The notes under the pieces are model-generated. The model was given only the letters and a program-made list of their open reading frames with translations, ran no database searches and was not told where the DNA came from. Below are positions 16,869 to 28,298 of a stretch of 64,000 nucleotides of DNA, piece by piece. This DNA comes from Trichormus variabilis 0441 (GTDB taxonomy: Bacteria > Cyanobacteriota > Cyanobacteriia > Cyanobacteriales > Nostocaceae): contig NZ_CP047242.1 of assembly GCF_009856605.1 (NCBI RefSeq), positions 186,001-250,000 of the forward strand, given 5' to 3'. A program made the translations under genes and the position numbers. Each line of letters starts with the position of its first letter. Position 1 is the first letter of the stretch.

Positions 16869-16947
16869 CAGTCAGTTGTCAGTGGCTAGTTGTCAGTGGT
16901 TGTTTGACTACTGACAAGCGACAACTGACAATTGATAACTAACAAAA
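16869..16947. repeat. Short repeat array (GTTGTCAGT / ACAACTGACA)
   Basis: The whole spacer between rpsT and tatD is built of GTTGTCAGTGG-type units followed by their inverse ACTGACAAGCGACAACTGACA, able to form a long imperfect hairpin. Nearly the same word occurs inside the rpoB coding region at 20331-20357. It is a dispersed short repeat of the Nostoc type. Confidence 0.75.
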
Positions 16948-17733
16948 ATGCAGCTAATTGACACCCACGTACACCTAAATTTTGACACCTTCCAGCCAGA
17001 TTTGGCAGAAGTGCGATCGCGCTGGCAAGAAGCAGGAGTTGTGCATTTAGTTCATTCCTGTGTTGAACCGGAGGAATTTCCTAGTATTCAAGCCATCGCT
17101 CACCAATTTCCCGAACTAAGTTTTGCCGTAGGGCTGCATCCCTTGGATGCTGATAAATGGCAAAGCGACACAGGAGAGCAAATCCTATCTTTGGCTCGTT
17201 CTGATTCTAAGATAGTGGCAATTGGCGAGACGGGGCTGGATTTTTACAAAGCCGATAACGATGAGCAACAGCGCATGGTGTTTGAGGCACAATTAGCGAT
17301 CGCCTCCCAACTCAACTTACCAGTAATTATTCACTGTCGGGATGCGGCAGTGGCGGTAAGAGAAATCTTACAAAAATGGCAGGAGCGCACAGGCGATAAA
17401 ATTCGGGGTGTCATGCACTGTTGGGGAGGAACGCCAGAAGAAACCCAGTGGTTTCTCGACTTAGGTTTTTATATTAGCTTTAGCGGCACAGTTACCTTCA
17501 AAAGCGCCAAGACTATTCAAGCCTCGGCTGCAATGGTAAAAAGCGATCGCCTACTAATAGAAACAGACTGCCCTTTTTTAGCACCGGTTCCCAAACGGGG
17601 AGAAAAGCGCAATGAGCCTGCTTATGTCCGCCATGTAGCCGAACAGATAGCCGCCCTACGTGGAGAAACCCTAGAGGCAATTTCTGCTCAAACCACCCAG
17701 AATGCCTGTGAATTATTCGGTCTGGTGTTATAA
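16948..17733 (+). CDS. TatD-family metal-dependent DNase
   Basis: A 261-residue TIM-barrel hydrolase of the TatD/YcfH/YabD group. Metal ligands are visible in order: DTHVHLNFD (His-x-His), [13 protein letters not shown] (Glu), PVIIHCRDA (His), GVMHCWGGT (His) and [16 protein letters not shown] (Asp). Such enzymes are 3'-5' exonucleases and D-aminoacyl-tRNA deacylase-like hydrolases acting in DNA repair or turnover. It lies 79 bp after rpsT and upstream of the rpo cluster. The substrate is not fixed by sequence. The symbol is left empty because several tatD paralogues exist. Confidence 0.93.
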   Translation: MQLIDTHVHLNFDTFQPDLAEVRSRWQEAGVVHLVHSCVEPEEFPSIQAIAHQFPELSFAVGLHPLDADKWQSDTGEQILSLARSDSKIVAIGETGLDFYKADNDEQQRMVFEAQLAIASQLNLPVIIHCRDAAVAVREILQKWQERTGDKIRGVMHCWGGTPEETQWFLDLGFYISFSGTVTFKSAKTIQASAAMVKSDRLLIETDCPFLAPVPKRGEKRNEPAYVRHVAEQIAALRGETLEAISAQTTQNACELFGLVL

Positions 17734-18509
17734 AACTGACTCAATAGAAACAAGGCAGTCCCGATGAGAAAATTTCACAATCATAGATGAAACATATCTT
17801 CCCCCTATACCCTTACACCCCCATCCCTTTTTCCTTTAGCTCTCATTCAAATAAATAAACCGCTAGGAGGACAAAAATATGCTAAGATTAATCCCTCCAA
17901 AACATTTTGTGTGCGTCATAATGATGAAGGAAGGAACTATTAACTCCTAAATGTAATTTTGTAAAGTTATCAACTGGATCATCCTCCTACCTCTACAAGC
18001 AGATCATCTCAACCCAAATTGAGATAACCTTTGGCTACACAAAGCCCGTAATTGAACCTATAGAAAATTGTTAAAAGAAATTGCCTCGTGATTAAAACCC
18101 AGCAAAATCAGGCCATTTTCATTCAAAACCTCCATAATGCAGCTAATTTCCTTTATTTCGAGATACCCCCGCAAGTATAAAAGGTATATTCGGTAAAACA
18201 AAAGGTCAGGGCTGCGTCATGCAAATTAACGCGCTTTTGGGAGGGGAAGTGAGGAAAACAGAGCAAATTCCAAAATATTACAAACAACTGCTGTGGGGAA
18301 ATCGGCTGCGTAGCTCGATAGGAACAACCTTGACTGGCAATTGGGGGCTATTACCCCTCTTGCCAAAATCGCACTCTCCAGCTTCAATTGCTGCGTTTGC
18401 CATTGCCTGTAAATAATCAGGTGAGCATACAGGAGAAGTTCCCAAACGGCTAAGGACACTAACTGTAGTGTCATCTAAAAAATTTAACCAGGTTGACAAA
18501 GGTAGAGGC
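17734..18509. other. Long upstream region of rpoB
   Basis: About 780 bp separate tatD from rpoB. It should contain the promoter of the rpoB-rpoC1-rpoC2 unit. It holds one small ORF with an ideal RBS (17879-17950). Frames at 18219-18416 (plus) and 18226-18511 (minus) look accidental: they overlap each other, have biased composition and no RBS. No ribosomal protein genes (rplJ/rplL) lie here, so the attenuation site known from enteric rpoB is absent. No clear riboswitch or RNA gene was recognised. Confidence 0.5.
17879..17950 (+). CDS. Possible 23-residue small protein or upstream ORF of rpoB
   Basis: ATG 17879 is preceded at 8 bp by a perfect AGGAGG (17865-17870), one of the strongest RBS matches in the window. 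The product would be MLRLIPPKHFVCVIMMKEGT plus three residues. No family is recognised. It could be a short regulatory ORF in the rpoB leader or the start of a decayed gene. Strong RBS plus clean start and stop is the only evidence. Confidence 0.3.
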   Translation: MLRLIPPKHFVCVIMMKEGTINS

Positions 18510-21500
18510 ATGATTAGCGAAAATTATATTGAACCCGCCTTTCTGTTGCCCGACTTGATTGAAATCCAGCGTTCAAGCTTTCGCTGGTTTTTAGAAGAAG
18601 GGCTGATCGAAGAACTTAACTCCTTTAGTCCTATTACAGACTATACAGGCAAATTAGAACTGCATTTTTTAGGACATAATTACAAACTTAAGGAGCCAAA
18701 GTACAGCGTTGAAGAAGCGAAACGCCGCGACAGTACTTACGCTGTACAGATGTATGTCCCTACCCGCCTATTAAATAAAGAAACCGGGGATATTAAAGAG
18801 CAGGAAGTATTTATCGGGGATCTACCTTTGATGACCGATCGCGGCACGTTTATTATTAACGGAGCCGAAAGGGTAATTGTCAATCAAATTGTGCGATCGC
18901 CTGGAGTTTACTACAAATCAGAAATCGACAAAAACGGTCGCCGGACATATTCAGCCAGCCTCATCCCCAACCGGGGCGCATGGCTAAAATTTGAAACAGA
19001 CCGGAACGATTTGGTATGGGTACGCATCGACAAAACCCGCAAACTCTCAGCCCAAGTACTATTAAAAGCGCTCGGCTTATCAGATAACGAAATTTTTGAT
19101 GCCCTGCGCCACCCAGAGTACTTCCAAAAAACCATCGAGAAAGAAGGGCAGTTTTCCGAAGAAGAAGCTCTGATGGAGTTATATCGTAAACTGCGACCAG
19201 GCGAACCACCAACCGTACTAGGTGGGCAACAATTGTTAGACTCCCGCTTCTTCGACCCCAAACGCTATGACTTGGGTCGAGTCGGTAGATACAAACTCAA
19301 CAAAAAACTACGCCTATCAGTCCCCGATACCGTCCGCGTCCTCACCTCTGGCGATATTTTGGCTGCGGTCGATTACCTGATCAACCTGGAATATGACATC
19401 GGTAGTATTGATGACATCGACCACTTAGGCAACCGTCGGGTAAGAAGCGTTGGTGAATTGCTACAAAACCAAGTCAGAGTAGGCTTAAACCGCCTAGAAA
19501 GAATCATTCGGGAACGGATGACCGTATCTGATGCGGAAGTATTAACACCAGCATCCTTGGTTAACCCCAAACCATTGGTAGCCGCCATCAAAGAATTCTT
19601 TGGCTCTAGCCAATTGAGTCAGTTCATGGATCAAACCAATCCTTTAGCCGAACTGACCCACAAACGCCGTCTGTCAGCCCTTGGCCCTGGTGGTTTAACC
19701 AGAGAACGGGCGGGTTTTGCTGTGCGAGATATTCACCCCTCCCACTACGGACGGATTTGTCCCATTGAGACACCAGAAGGCCCCAACGCCGGTTTGATTG
19801 GTTCCTTAGCCACCCACGCCCGCGTTAACCAATACGGCTTCTTAGAAACGCCATTTAGACCAGTAGAAAACGGCCGGGTGAGATTTGATCAACCCGCAGT
19901 CTACATGACCGCCGACGAAGAGGACGACCTGCGGGTAGCACCAGGGGATATTCCTGTAGATGAAAATGGCCACATTATTGGTCCCCAAGTACCAGTCCGC
20001 TATCGCCAGGAATTCTCCACCACAACACCGGAACAAGTAGACTACGTAGCCGTATCACCAGTACAGATCGTCTCTGTAGCTACCAGTATGATTCCCTTCT
20101 TGGAACATGACGACGCGAACCGCGCCCTCATGGGTTCCAATATGCAACGGCAAGCTGTACCTCTACTGAAACCAGAGCGTCCGCTAGTGGGAACAGGCTT
20201 AGAAGCCCAAGGCGCGAGAGACTCAGGGATGGTAATTGTCTCCCGTACCGATGGGGACGTTGTCTACGTGGATGCTACAGAAATACGTGTCCGAGTTAGT
20301 GGGCAATTACCAGCAGCTAGCGGCAAAAGCACTGACAACGGACAACTGACCAGTCAGAAAGGACAAGAAATTCGCTATACAGTATCCAAATATCAGCGTT
20401 CTAACCAAGATACCTGTCTCAACCAAAAACCCCTGGTACGGATTGGTGAGCGTGTAGTTGCTGGTCAGGTGCTAGCTGATGGCTCCTCCACGGAAGGCGG
20501 GGAATTGGCACTGGGACAAAATATCGTCGTCGCTTATATGCCTTGGGAAGGCTATAACTACGAAGACGCGATTTTAATTTCCGAGCGACTGGTACAGGAT
20601 GATATTTACACCTCAATTCACATTGAAAAATATGAAATTGAAGCCCGCCAGACAAAACTAGGCCCAGAAGAAATTACCAGAGAAATTCCTAACGTCGGGG
20701 AAGATGCCCTACGTCAGTTAGATGAACAGGGAATCATTCGGATTGGGGCTTGGGTAGAAGCTGGAGACATACTGGTAGGCAAGGTGACACCAAAAGGTGA
20801 ATCCGATCAGCCACCAGAAGAAAAGCTACTACGGGCAATTTTCGGGGAAAAAGCACGGGATGTAAGAGATAACTCCCTCCGTGTACCCAACGGCGAAAAA
20901 GGGCGGGTCGTAGACGTGCGCTTGTTTACCCGCGAACAAGGGGACGAACTACCACCAGGAGCCAATATGGTAGTCCGGGTGTATGTAGCCCAGAAGCGGA
21001 AAATCCAAGTAGGGGATAAAATGGCAGGTCGCCACGGTAATAAAGGGATTATTTCCCGCATATTGCCCATAGAAGATATGCCTTACTTACCCGACGGCTC
21101 CCCTGTGGATATTGTCCTCAACCCCCTTGGTGTACCCAGCCGGATGAACGTGGGACAGGTATTTGAGTGTCTATTGGGTTGGGCTGGTCATACCTTGGGT
21201 GTCAGGTTTAAGATTACTCCCTTCGATGAAATGTACGGAGAAGAGTCATCTCGCCGCATTGTGCATGGCAAATTGCAAGAAGCCAGAGACGAGACAGGGA
21301 AAGATTGGGTTTATAACCCAGATGACCCAGGCAAAATCATGGTGTTCGATGGTCGTACAGGGGAACCCTTTGATCGACCAGTAACTATCGGCGTAGCTTA
21401 TATGCTGAAACTGGTACACCTAGTAGACGATAAGATTCACGCTCGTTCTACAGGCCCTTACTCCTTGGTGACTCAGCAGCCATTGGGTGGAAAAGCCCAA

Positions 21501-21863
21501 CAAGGTGGTCAGCGCTTTGGAGAAATGGAAGTATGGGCATTGGAAGCTTTCGGTGCAGCTTATACCTTGCAGGAATTGCTGACGGTGAAATCAGACGATA
21601 TGCAGGGACGGAACGAAGCATTAAATGCGATCGTTAAAGGCAAGGCCATTCCTCGACCTGGAACACCAGAATCCTTCAAGGTATTGATGCGAGAACTGCA
21701 ATCCTTGGGGTTAGACATTGCCGTACATAAAGTAGAAACCCAAGCTGATGGTAGTTCCTTGGATGTCGAAGTCGATTTAATGGCAGACCAATTAGCTCGC
21801 CGTACACCACCCCGACCAACCTATGAATCGCTATCCCGCGAATCATTGGACGATGACGAATAG
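18510..21863 (+). CDS. rpoB: RNA polymerase beta subunit
   Basis: It forms one pincer of the RNA polymerase core with part of the active site. Highly conserved blocks are visible: [43 protein letters not shown] (rifampicin region), [48 protein letters not shown] and [26 protein letters not shown] use ATG 18510 (product [25 protein letters not shown] box 7 bp upstream); GTG 18468 would add 14 residues. A non-conserved insertion at about 20300-20360 ([15 protein letters not shown]) coincides with an intergenic-type repeat. It heads the rpoB-rpoC1-rpoC2 cluster. Confidence 0.98.
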   Translation: MISENYIEPAFLLPDLIEIQRSSFRWFLEEGLIEELNSFSPITDYTGKLELHFLGHNYKLKEPKYSVEEAKRRDSTYAVQMYVPTRLLNKETGDIKEQEVFIGDLPLMTDRGTFIINGAERVIVNQIVRSPGVYYKSEIDKNGRRTYSASLIPNRGAWLKFETDRNDLVWVRIDKTRKLSAQVLLKALGLSDNEIFDALRHPEYFQKTIEKEGQFSEEEALMELYRKLRPGEPPTVLGGQQLLDSRFFDPKRYDLGRVGRYKLNKKLRLSVPDTVRVLTSGDILAAVDYLINLEYDIGSIDDIDHLGNRRVRSVGELLQNQVRVGLNRLERIIRERMTVSDAEVLTPASLVNPKPLVAAIKEFFGSSQLSQFMDQTNPLAELTHKRRLSALGPGGLTRERAGFAVRDIHPSHYGRICPIETPEGPNAGLIGSLATHARVNQYGFLETPFRPVENGRVRFDQPAVYMTADEEDDLRVAPGDIPVDENGHIIGPQVPVRYRQEFSTTTPEQVDYVAVSPVQIVSVATSMIPFLEHDDANRALMGSNMQRQAVPLLKPERPLVGTGLEAQGARDSGMVIVSRTDGDVVYVDATEIRVRVSGQLPAASGKSTDNGQLTSQKGQEIRYTVSKYQRSNQDTCLNQKPLVRIGERVVAGQVLADGSSTEGGELALGQNIVVAYMPWEGYNYEDAILISERLVQDDIYTSIHIEKYEIEARQTKLGPEEITREIPNVGEDALRQLDEQGIIRIGAWVEAGDILVGKVTPKGESDQPPEEKLLRAIFGEKARDVRDNSLRVPNGEKGRVVDVRLFTREQGDELPPGANMVVRVYVAQKRKIQVGDKMAGRHGNKGIISRILPIEDMPYLPDGSPVDIVLNPLGVPSRMNVGQVFECLLGWAGHTLGVRFKITPFDEMYGEESSRRIVHGKLQEARDETGKDWVYNPDDPGKIMVFDGRTGEPFDRPVTIGVAYMLKLVHLVDDKIHARSTGPYSLVTQQPLGGKAQQGGQRFGEMEVWALEAFGAAYTLQELLTVKSDDMQGRNEALNAIVKGKAIPRPGTPESFKVLMRELQSLGLDIAVHKVETQADGSSLDVEVDLMADQLARRTPPRPTYESLSRESLDDDE
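20331..20357. repeat. Short repeat inserted in frame inside rpoB
   Basis: The coding sequence contains ACTGACAACGGACAACTGAC followed by CAGTCAG. This nearly duplicates the intergenic repeat ACTGACAAGCGACAACTGAC at 16903-16930 upstream of tatD. It encodes TDNGQLTSQ in a polar, probably surface loop of RpoB. It is seen directly; insertion is inferred. Confidence 0.6.
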
Positions 21864-21902
21864 AGATGACTGTTAGCGGTAGCGGAGCATTTAGCCCGTA
21901 CC

Positions 21903-21930
21903 GAGTGCTGAGGATGAAAACTCAGCACTC
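21903..21930. repeat. Perfect 10-bp hairpin in the rpoB-rpoC1 spacer
   Basis: GAGTGCTGAG (21903-21912) and CTCAGCACTC (21921-21930) pair perfectly around an 8-base loop. There is no U-tract, so it is more likely an mRNA-processing or stability element, or a dispersed repeat, than a terminator. Copies of the same words (ACTCAGAACTCAGCACTTAA) follow at 21976-21995 just before the rpoC1 start. Confidence 0.65.
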
Positions 21931-21997
21931 AGACCCTACAAATCTCTTGATTCATGACTTTTAACTGAATACTTTACTCAGAACTCAGCACTTAAGT

Positions 21998-23875
21998 ATG
22001 AGACCCGCCCAAACTAATCAGTTTGACTACGTTAAAATCGGCTTGGCATCACCAGAACGTATTCGCCAATGGGGTGAGCGTACATTACCTAATGGTCAGG
22101 TCGTAGGTGAAGTCACCAAACCAGAAACGATTAATTACCGGACTCTCAAGCCAGAAATGGATGGCTTGTTTTGTGAGCGCATCTTTGGCCCCGCGAAAGA
22201 TTGGGAATGCCATTGCGGTAAGTATAAGAGAGTCCGCCATAGAGGCATTGTCTGTGAGCGTTGTGGCGTGGAAGTTACCGAGTCACGGGTACGCCGTCAC
22301 CGTATGGGGTACATCAAACTTGCCGCCCCTGTTGCCCACGTTTGGTATCTCAAAGGGATTCCTAGCTATATTTCTATTCTGCTAGATATGCCTTTGCGGG
22401 ATGTGGAGCAGATTGTCTATTTCAACTCTTATGTTGTTCTCAGTCCCGGTAATGCTGAAACCCTAACCTACAAGCAGCTACTGAGTGAAGACCAGTGGTT
22501 AGAAATTGAAGACCAAATCTATAGTGAAGATTCTCAGTTGCAAGGTGTAGAAGTAGGTATCGGTGCTGAAGCACTGTTGCGCTTGCTGGCTGATATTAAT
22601 TTAGAGCAAGAAGCAGAAAGCCTCCGGGAAGAAATTGGTAGTGCTAAAGGACAAAAACGAGCAAAACTCATTAAACGCCTGCGGGTAATTGACAACTTCA
22701 TTGCTACCGGTTCTAAGCCAGAGTGGATGGTGATGACAGTGATTCCCGTAATCCCTCCAGATTTGCGCCCAATGGTGCAGTTAGATGGTGGACGGTTTGC
22801 AACCAGTGACTTGAATGATTTGTATCGCCGGGTAATTAACCGGAACAATCGTCTAGCACGACTGCAAGAAATTCTCGCACCGGAAATTATTGTGCGGAAC
22901 GAAAAGCGGATGCTGCAAGAAGCAGTAGACGCTTTAATTGACAACGGTCGTCGCGGACGCACCGTAGTTGGGGCGAACAACCGACCCCTGAAATCTTTAT
23001 CTGACATTATTGAAGGGAAGCAAGGGCGTTTCCGGCAAAACTTGTTGGGTAAACGGGTTGACTACTCTGGACGTTCTGTAATTGTGGTTGGGCCTAAGCT
23101 AAAAATTCACCAGTGCGGCTTGCCCAGAGAAATGGCTATTGAACTATTCCAGCCATTTGTGATTAATCGCCTGATTCGTAGCGGTATGGTGAATAACATC
23201 AAAGCTGCGAAAAAGTTAATCTCTCGCAATGACCCCAGTGTTTGGGATGTCCTGGAAGAAGTGATTGAGGGACACCCAGTCATGCTCAACCGCGCGCCTA
23301 CCCTACACCGTTTGGGTATTCAGGCTTTTGAACCAATTTTGGTGGAAGGTCGAGCCATTCAACTCCACCCCCTGGTGTGTCCTGCATTTAACGCTGACTT
23401 TGACGGCGACCAAATGGCGGTACACGTCCCCCTATCCTTGGAAAGTCAGGCGGAAGCACGGTTATTGATGCTGGCTTCTAACAACATTTTGTCGCCAGCT
23501 ACAGGTAGACCAATTATCACACCTAGCCAAGACATGGTGTTGGGGGCTTATTACCTGACTGCGGAAAACCCAGGCGCTACAAAAGGTGCAGGTAAATATT
23601 TTGCTTCTCTGGATGACGTAATTATGGCATTCCAACAAGAGCAAATTGACTTACACGCTTACATCTACGTGCGGTTCGATGGGGAAGTGGAATCTGATCA
23701 GCCAGATACAGACCCCCTGGAAGTGACAAATAACGATGATGGTAGCCGGACTGTACTTTATAAGTATCGCCGAGTCAGAGAAGACGCTCAGGGAAATTTA
23801 ATTTCTCAGTATGTACGCACTACTCCAGGTCGCGTTATTTACAATAAAGCGATTCAAGAAGCACTTGCCAGTTAG
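21998..23875 (+). CDS. rpoC1: RNA polymerase gamma subunit (N-terminal half of beta-prime)
   Basis: In cyanobacteria and plastids beta-prime is split; this 625-residue chain carries the N-terminal half. The zinc-binding module is [21 protein letters not shown]. The catalytic magnesium-binding motif is in [49 protein letters not shown] and [15 protein letters not shown] are further conserved blocks. It starts at an ATG ([21 protein letters not shown]) inside a spacer of repeats, with no strong RBS. The spacers before and after are filled with hairpin-forming repeats, which may set relative subunit levels; that is inference. Confidence 0.98.
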   Translation: MRPAQTNQFDYVKIGLASPERIRQWGERTLPNGQVVGEVTKPETINYRTLKPEMDGLFCERIFGPAKDWECHCGKYKRVRHRGIVCERCGVEVTESRVRRHRMGYIKLAAPVAHVWYLKGIPSYISILLDMPLRDVEQIVYFNSYVVLSPGNAETLTYKQLLSEDQWLEIEDQIYSEDSQLQGVEVGIGAEALLRLLADINLEQEAESLREEIGSAKGQKRAKLIKRLRVIDNFIATGSKPEWMVMTVIPVIPPDLRPMVQLDGGRFATSDLNDLYRRVINRNNRLARLQEILAPEIIVRNEKRMLQEAVDALIDNGRRGRTVVGANNRPLKSLSDIIEGKQGRFRQNLLGKRVDYSGRSVIVVGPKLKIHQCGLPREMAIELFQPFVINRLIRSGMVNNIKAAKKLISRNDPSVWDVLEEVIEGHPVMLNRAPTLHRLGIQAFEPILVEGRAIQLHPLVCPAFNADFDGDQMAVHVPLSLESQAEARLLMLASNNILSPATGRPIITPSQDMVLGAYYLTAENPGATKGAGKYFASLDDVIMAFQQEQIDLHAYIYVRFDGEVESDQPDTDPLEVTNNDDGSRTVLYKYRRVREDAQGNLISQYVRTTPGRVIYNKAIQEALAS

Positions 23876-23887
23876 TTAAGAGTCCAA

Positions 23888-24079
23888 AGTCAATAGTCCA
23901 TAGTTATATAGCAAAAACTAGGGACTATTGACTAAGCGCAAAGTCGAGCCACTGCGTTCCTGCCGCTCTGCGTCGGAAAGCAAGTGGCGTTGAGCGAAGG
24001 TTTCCTCCGAACAGAACTTTGTAAGAGATGACTAATGACTAATGACCAATGACTAAGGACTAATGACTAATGACTAACG
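23888..24079. repeat. Repeat-filled rpoC1-rpoC2 spacer: hairpin plus TAATGAC heptamers
   Basis: AGTCAATAGTCCATAGT (23888-23904) pairs with ACTAGGGACTATTGACT (23917-23933) with one mismatch. The middle (about 23935-24012) is a GC-richer dispersed element (CTGCGTCGGAAAGC...). From about 24026 to 24079 runs a heptamer array of ATGACTA/ATGACCA units that extends across the rpoC2 start codon. This is a short tandemly repeated repetitive (STRR) sequence of the kind known from heterocystous cyanobacteria. Confidence 0.8.
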
Positions 24080-27000
24080 AAAAGATGATTTTTCGCAATC
24101 GCGTCGTTGACAAAGGTCAACTGAGAAATTTGATTTCTTGGGCGTTTACCCATTATGGAACGGCGCGTACCGCAGTAATGGCGGATAAATTAAAGGATTT
24201 AGGCTTTCGCTATGCTACCAGAGCCGGGGTTTCCATTAGTGTTGATGACTTGATGGTACCACCTAGCAAGCGGAGTCTTTTGGAAGCGGCTGAAGAGGAA
24301 ATTCGCGCGACTGAAGTCCGTTACCAACGGGGAGAAATTACGGAAGTAGAACGTTTCCAAAAGGTAATAGATACCTGGAACGGTACTAGCGAAGCCCTCA
24401 AGGATGAGGTGGTTACTCACTTCAAACAAACCAACCCCCTTAACTCCGTGTACATGATGGCGTTCTCCGGCGCACGGGGTAATATCTCCCAGGTGCGTCA
24501 GCTGGTGGGAATGCGGGGACTGATGGCAGATCCCCAAGGGGAAATTATTGACTTACCCATCAAAACCAACTTCCGCGAAGGTCTGACGGTTACAGAATAC
24601 ATTATTTCGTCTTACGGTGCGAGAAAAGGGTTAGTAGATACAGCGTTACGCACCGCCGACTCTGGTTATCTGACCCGTCGTCTAGTAGACGTATCCCAGG
24701 ATGTGATCATTCGGGAAATTGATTGCGGTACGACCAGAGGGATTCCCGTCCGACCGATGACCGAAGGTAGCAAAACCCTAATTAAGCTATCTACACGCTT
24801 GCTAGGACGGGTGGTGGGAGAAGATGTGATCCATCCCAAAACAAAAGAAGTGATTGCGGCACGCAATACCCCCATTTCTGATGACTTAGCCAAAGAAATA
24901 GAAAAAGCTGGGGTAGCAGAAGTTGTGGTGCGATCGCCTCTTACCTGTGAAGCTGCCCGTTCTGTCTGCCAGCACTGCTACGGTTGGAGTTTGGCTCACG
25001 CCAAAATGGTAGATTTAGGTGAAGCTGTCGGGATTATTGCGGCTCAAAGTATCGGGGAACCCGGAACCCAGCTCACCATGAGAACATTCCACACTGGTGG
25101 TGTGTTTACTGGGGAAGTAGCCCAACAAGTCCGTTCCAAAATGGATGGAACTATCAAGCTACCCCGAAAACTGCGGACAAGAACCCATCGTACCCGCCAC
25201 GGGGAAGATGCCTTGTTTGTAGAAAGCAACGGGATCATGATTCTGGAACCACGCAAGGAAGGTTCCGAAACCCCAGCACCTCAAGAAATTCATGTGACCC
25301 AAGGTTCCACAATCTATATTGTTGATGGACAACAGGTCAAACAAGGTCAACTACTAGCAGAAGTTGCCCTTGGTGGACGTACCACCCGGACTAATACAGA
25401 AAAAGCCGTAAAAGATGTGGCTTCTGACTTAGCCGGAGAAGTGAAGTTTGCCGAAGTTGTTCCCGAACAAAAAACCGACCGTCAAGGTAACACTACTACC
25501 ACAGCCGCTAGAGGTGGTTTGATTTGGATTCTCTCTGGAGAAGTGTATAATTTGCCACCAGGTGCAGAATTGGTAGTGAAAAATGGCGATCGCGTTGAAA
25601 CTAACGGTGTACTTGCAGAAACTAAGTTAACAACTATACATGGTGGTGTAGTACGTCTACCAGAAGCTACTCCAGGTAAGAGTACCAGAGAAATTGAAAT
25701 CATTACCGCTTCTGTAGTCTTAGATCAAGCAACAGTCACCGTCCAGAGTTCCCAAGGTCGCAACAACTACTTAATTACCACGGGTAACAACCAAGTCTTT
25801 AACCTACGGGCAACCCCAGGCACAAAAGTGCAGAATGGTCAAGTCGTCGCTGAGTTAATTGATGACCGTTATCGGACAACCACTGGTGGATTCCTGAAAT
25901 TCGCGGGCGTAGAAGTCCAGAAGAAAGGTAAAGCCAAGCTTGGTTATGAAGTGGTACAGGGCGGTACACTGTTGTGGATTCCCGAAGAAACCCACGAAGT
26001 TAACAAAGACATCTCCTTGCTGTTGGTAGAAGACGGACAGTTTGTCGAAGCTGGTACAGAAGTTGTTAAAGATATCTTCTGCCAAAACAGTGGTGTGGTA
26101 GAAGTCACCCAGAAAAATGACATCCTTCGGGAAGTTGTGGTGAAGCCAGGGGAATTGCTCATGGTAGATGATCCAGAAGCAGTCATTGGGCGAGATAATA
26201 CCCTGTTACAACCTGGTGAAGAACTGTTGGGGCAAGTTGCCACAGAACTGCGTTACATCCAGTATGTGGAATCGCCGGAAGGCCCAGCGTTGTTGAGCCG
26301 TCCAGTGGTAGAATTCGCTGTACCCAGTAACCCAGATGTGCCATCTACTACATCTGTCAGCCAACAAACAGGACGTTCGATTCAAATGCGGGCAGTACAA
26401 AGATTGCCTTACAAAGATTCAGAACGCGTCAAGTCGGTGGAAGGTGTGGAACTGCTGCGTACCCAACTAGTATTGGAAATTGAGCAGGAAGGCGAACAAG
26501 AACACAATGCTTCTCCTCTAGCCGCAGATATTGAGTTAATCCCTGACCCTGAGGATGCAGATGTTCAGCGCTTGCAGCTGGTAATTTTGGAATCCTTAGT
26601 GTTGCGTCGTGACATTGCCGCCGATGCCACCCAAGGCAGTACCCAAACTAGCCTAGAAGTGAAAGATGGAGACACCATTGTTCCCGGTTCCGTAGTTGCA
26701 CGTACCCAAATCTTGTCTAAAGAAGGGGGGATTGTCAGAGGTGTGCAGAAGGGAAGCGAAGCAGTGCGTCGTTGTTTAGTGTTGCGTCATAGTGACATGA
26801 CAACATTAAATACCAGTGCCAAGCCCAAAGTCAAAGCCGGTGATTTAATCGTCGCAGGTACCGAACTTGCCCCTGGTGTCTTTGCCGAAGAATCTGGGCA
26901 AATTGTAGCGGTGAAAAATGCGGGTGAAAGCACCACCACTCAAGACGCAGCACTTAGCACTCAGAACTACGCCGTGACTATCCGTGCTGGTCGCCCTTAT

Positions 27001-28137
27001 CGAGTCAGCCCTGGTGCAGTATTGCAGATAGAAGATGGCGACTTGGTACAACGGGGTGATAACTTAGTGCTGCTAGTCTTTGAACGGGCAAAAACTGGAG
27101 ACATCATTCAAGGTTTGCCTCGGATTGAAGAACTACTAGAAGCCCGGAAACCCAAAGAAGCTTGTATCTTAGCAAAACGTGGTGGGGAAGTTAAGGTAGT
27201 ATACGGTGATGGTGATGAAGCGATCGCTATCAAGGTCATAGAATCTAACGGGGTAGTCACTGATTATCCTCTTGGCCCCGGACAAAACTTAGCCATGCCC
27301 GATGGTTCCGTTGTACCAGCCGGACAACCATTGAGTGATGGTCCTTCCAACCCCCACGAAATCTTAGAAGTATTCTTCAGTCTGGGTTCGGAAGACGGGG
27401 TTTATGCTTGCGCTAGCCACGCCTTACAAAAAGTGCAAACATTCCTAGTGAATGAAGTGCAGATGGTGTATCAATCCCAAGGTATTGACATCGCCGACAA
27501 ACACATTGAAGTGATTGTGCGCCAGATGACCAACAAAGTGCGGATTGATGACGGTGGTGATACCACTATGCTTCCCGGTGAGTTGGTAGAATTGCGCCAA
27601 GTCGAGCAGGTGAATGAAGCAATGGCAATTACTGGCGGTGCGAGAGCGCAATACACACCAGTATTGTTAGGTATCACTAAAGCATCGTTGAATACCGACA
27701 GTTTCATTTCTGCCGCATCCTTCCAAGAAACAACACGGGTTCTGACAGAAGCAGCCATTGAGGGTAAATCCGACTGGTTGCGTGGTTTGAAAGAAAACGT
27801 GATTATTGGGCGATTGATTCCGGCGGGAACTGGTTACAATACCTATGATGAACCTGGGATGCTCGAAGATTATTCCACCCTGGAAACCACAAGTGTCTTG
27901 GATGAAACCGATGATCCTCTAGATATGGTATTAGATGACCGTACAGCTCGCGCCTACAATTTAGATTCTCCGGGTCTTGCGGAAACCGGATTCAGTAACC
28001 GTCGCTCAATTCTCGATGATGATGAGTTGATTGCTGATGAAATCCATGACCTCGTAGAGGCGGAAGTAGAAGTAGACGATGAAGTAGATGATGATTACGA
28101 GGATGATGACGAAGACGATGACGATTACGAAGACTAA
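24070..28137 (+). CDS. rpoC2: RNA polymerase beta-prime subunit (C-terminal half)
   Basis: The 1355-residue C-terminal half of beta-prime has the large cyanobacterial insertion of beta-barrel repeats (roughly residues 380-1000). Conserved blocks are [57 protein letters not shown] (zinc ligands), [20 protein letters not shown] (bridge helix and trigger loop) and [20 protein letters not shown]. The start ATG 24070 is the last ATG of a TAATGAC heptamer array; ATG 24085 (MIFRNRVV) is an alternative. Odd features are a repeat-derived stretch (26948-26968) and a very acidic tail of alternating Asp/Glu/Tyr. A strong terminator follows. Confidence 0.98.
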   Translation: MTNEKMIFRNRVVDKGQLRNLISWAFTHYGTARTAVMADKLKDLGFRYATRAGVSISVDDLMVPPSKRSLLEAAEEEIRATEVRYQRGEITEVERFQKVIDTWNGTSEALKDEVVTHFKQTNPLNSVYMMAFSGARGNISQVRQLVGMRGLMADPQGEIIDLPIKTNFREGLTVTEYIISSYGARKGLVDTALRTADSGYLTRRLVDVSQDVIIREIDCGTTRGIPVRPMTEGSKTLIKLSTRLLGRVVGEDVIHPKTKEVIAARNTPISDDLAKEIEKAGVAEVVVRSPLTCEAARSVCQHCYGWSLAHAKMVDLGEAVGIIAAQSIGEPGTQLTMRTFHTGGVFTGEVAQQVRSKMDGTIKLPRKLRTRTHRTRHGEDALFVESNGIMILEPRKEGSETPAPQEIHVTQGSTIYIVDGQQVKQGQLLAEVALGGRTTRTNTEKAVKDVASDLAGEVKFAEVVPEQKTDRQGNTTTTAARGGLIWILSGEVYNLPPGAELVVKNGDRVETNGVLAETKLTTIHGGVVRLPEATPGKSTREIEIITASVVLDQATVTVQSSQGRNNYLITTGNNQVFNLRATPGTKVQNGQVVAELIDDRYRTTTGGFLKFAGVEVQKKGKAKLGYEVVQGGTLLWIPEETHEVNKDISLLLVEDGQFVEAGTEVVKDIFCQNSGVVEVTQKNDILREVVVKPGELLMVDDPEAVIGRDNTLLQPGEELLGQVATELRYIQYVESPEGPALLSRPVVEFAVPSNPDVPSTTSVSQQTGRSIQMRAVQRLPYKDSERVKSVEGVELLRTQLVLEIEQEGEQEHNASPLAADIELIPDPEDADVQRLQLVILESLVLRRDIAADATQGSTQTSLEVKDGDTIVPGSVVARTQILSKEGGIVRGVQKGSEAVRRCLVLRHSDMTTLNTSAKPKVKAGDLIVAGTELAPGVFAEESGQIVAVKNAGESTTTQDAALSTQNYAVTIRAGRPYRVSPGAVLQIEDGDLVQRGDNLVLLVFERAKTGDIIQGLPRIEELLEARKPKEACILAKRGGEVKVVYGDGDEAIAIKVIESNGVVTDYPLGPGQNLAMPDGSVVPAGQPLSDGPSNPHEILEVFFSLGSEDGVYACASHALQKVQTFLVNEVQMVYQSQGIDIADKHIEVIVRQMTNKVRIDDGGDTTMLPGELVELRQVEQVNEAMAITGGARAQYTPVLLGITKASLNTDSFISAASFQETTRVLTEAAIEGKSDWLRGLKENVIIGRLIPAGTGYNTYDEPGMLEDYSTLETTSVLDETDDPLDMVLDDRTARAYNLDSPGLAETGFSNRRSILDDDELIADEIHDLVEAEVEVDDEVDDDYEDDDEDDDDYED
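26948..26968. repeat. Short repeat inserted in frame inside rpoC2
   Basis: The sequence CAGCACTTAGCACTCAGAAC inside rpoC2 is made of the same words (CAGCACTTA, ACTCAGAACT) as the rpoB-rpoC1 spacer at 21976-21995. It encodes AALSTQNY within the beta-barrel insertion. Origin by repeat insertion is inferred from the word identity. Confidence 0.5.
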
Positions 28138-28163
28138 AGTCTAATAGTTATCATCTAAATTAA

Positions 28164-28200
28164 AAAGGCAAAAGAATTACTTCTTTTGCCTTTATTTTAT
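28164..28200 (+). terminator. Rho-independent-type terminator after rpoC2
   Basis: AAAGGCAAAAGAA (28164-28176) and TTCTTTTGCCTTT (28181-28193) form a perfect 13-bp stem with a 4-base loop, followed by ATTTTAT. It lies 26 bp after the rpoC2 stop and should end the rpo transcript. Confidence 0.9.
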
Positions 28201-28298
28201 GGATTCAAATTCAGAAAATATGGTGCGTAGCCTACGGCACAATGTAATCCATGTCCTATATCAAGTTCGGGTCATTACTTACAATATTGTTGGTTTGA

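Noticed and set aside
18219-18511. Overlapping short frames on both strands just before rpoB
   Set aside because: They overlap each other in three frames, have no RBS and no recognisable family; they are most likely chance frames in the rpoB leader.
24026-24079. Regularly repeated short units that could suggest a CRISPR array
   Set aside because: The units are 7 bp, contiguous and without spacers, so it is a tandem heptamer repeat. No CRISPR array or cas gene is seen in the window.
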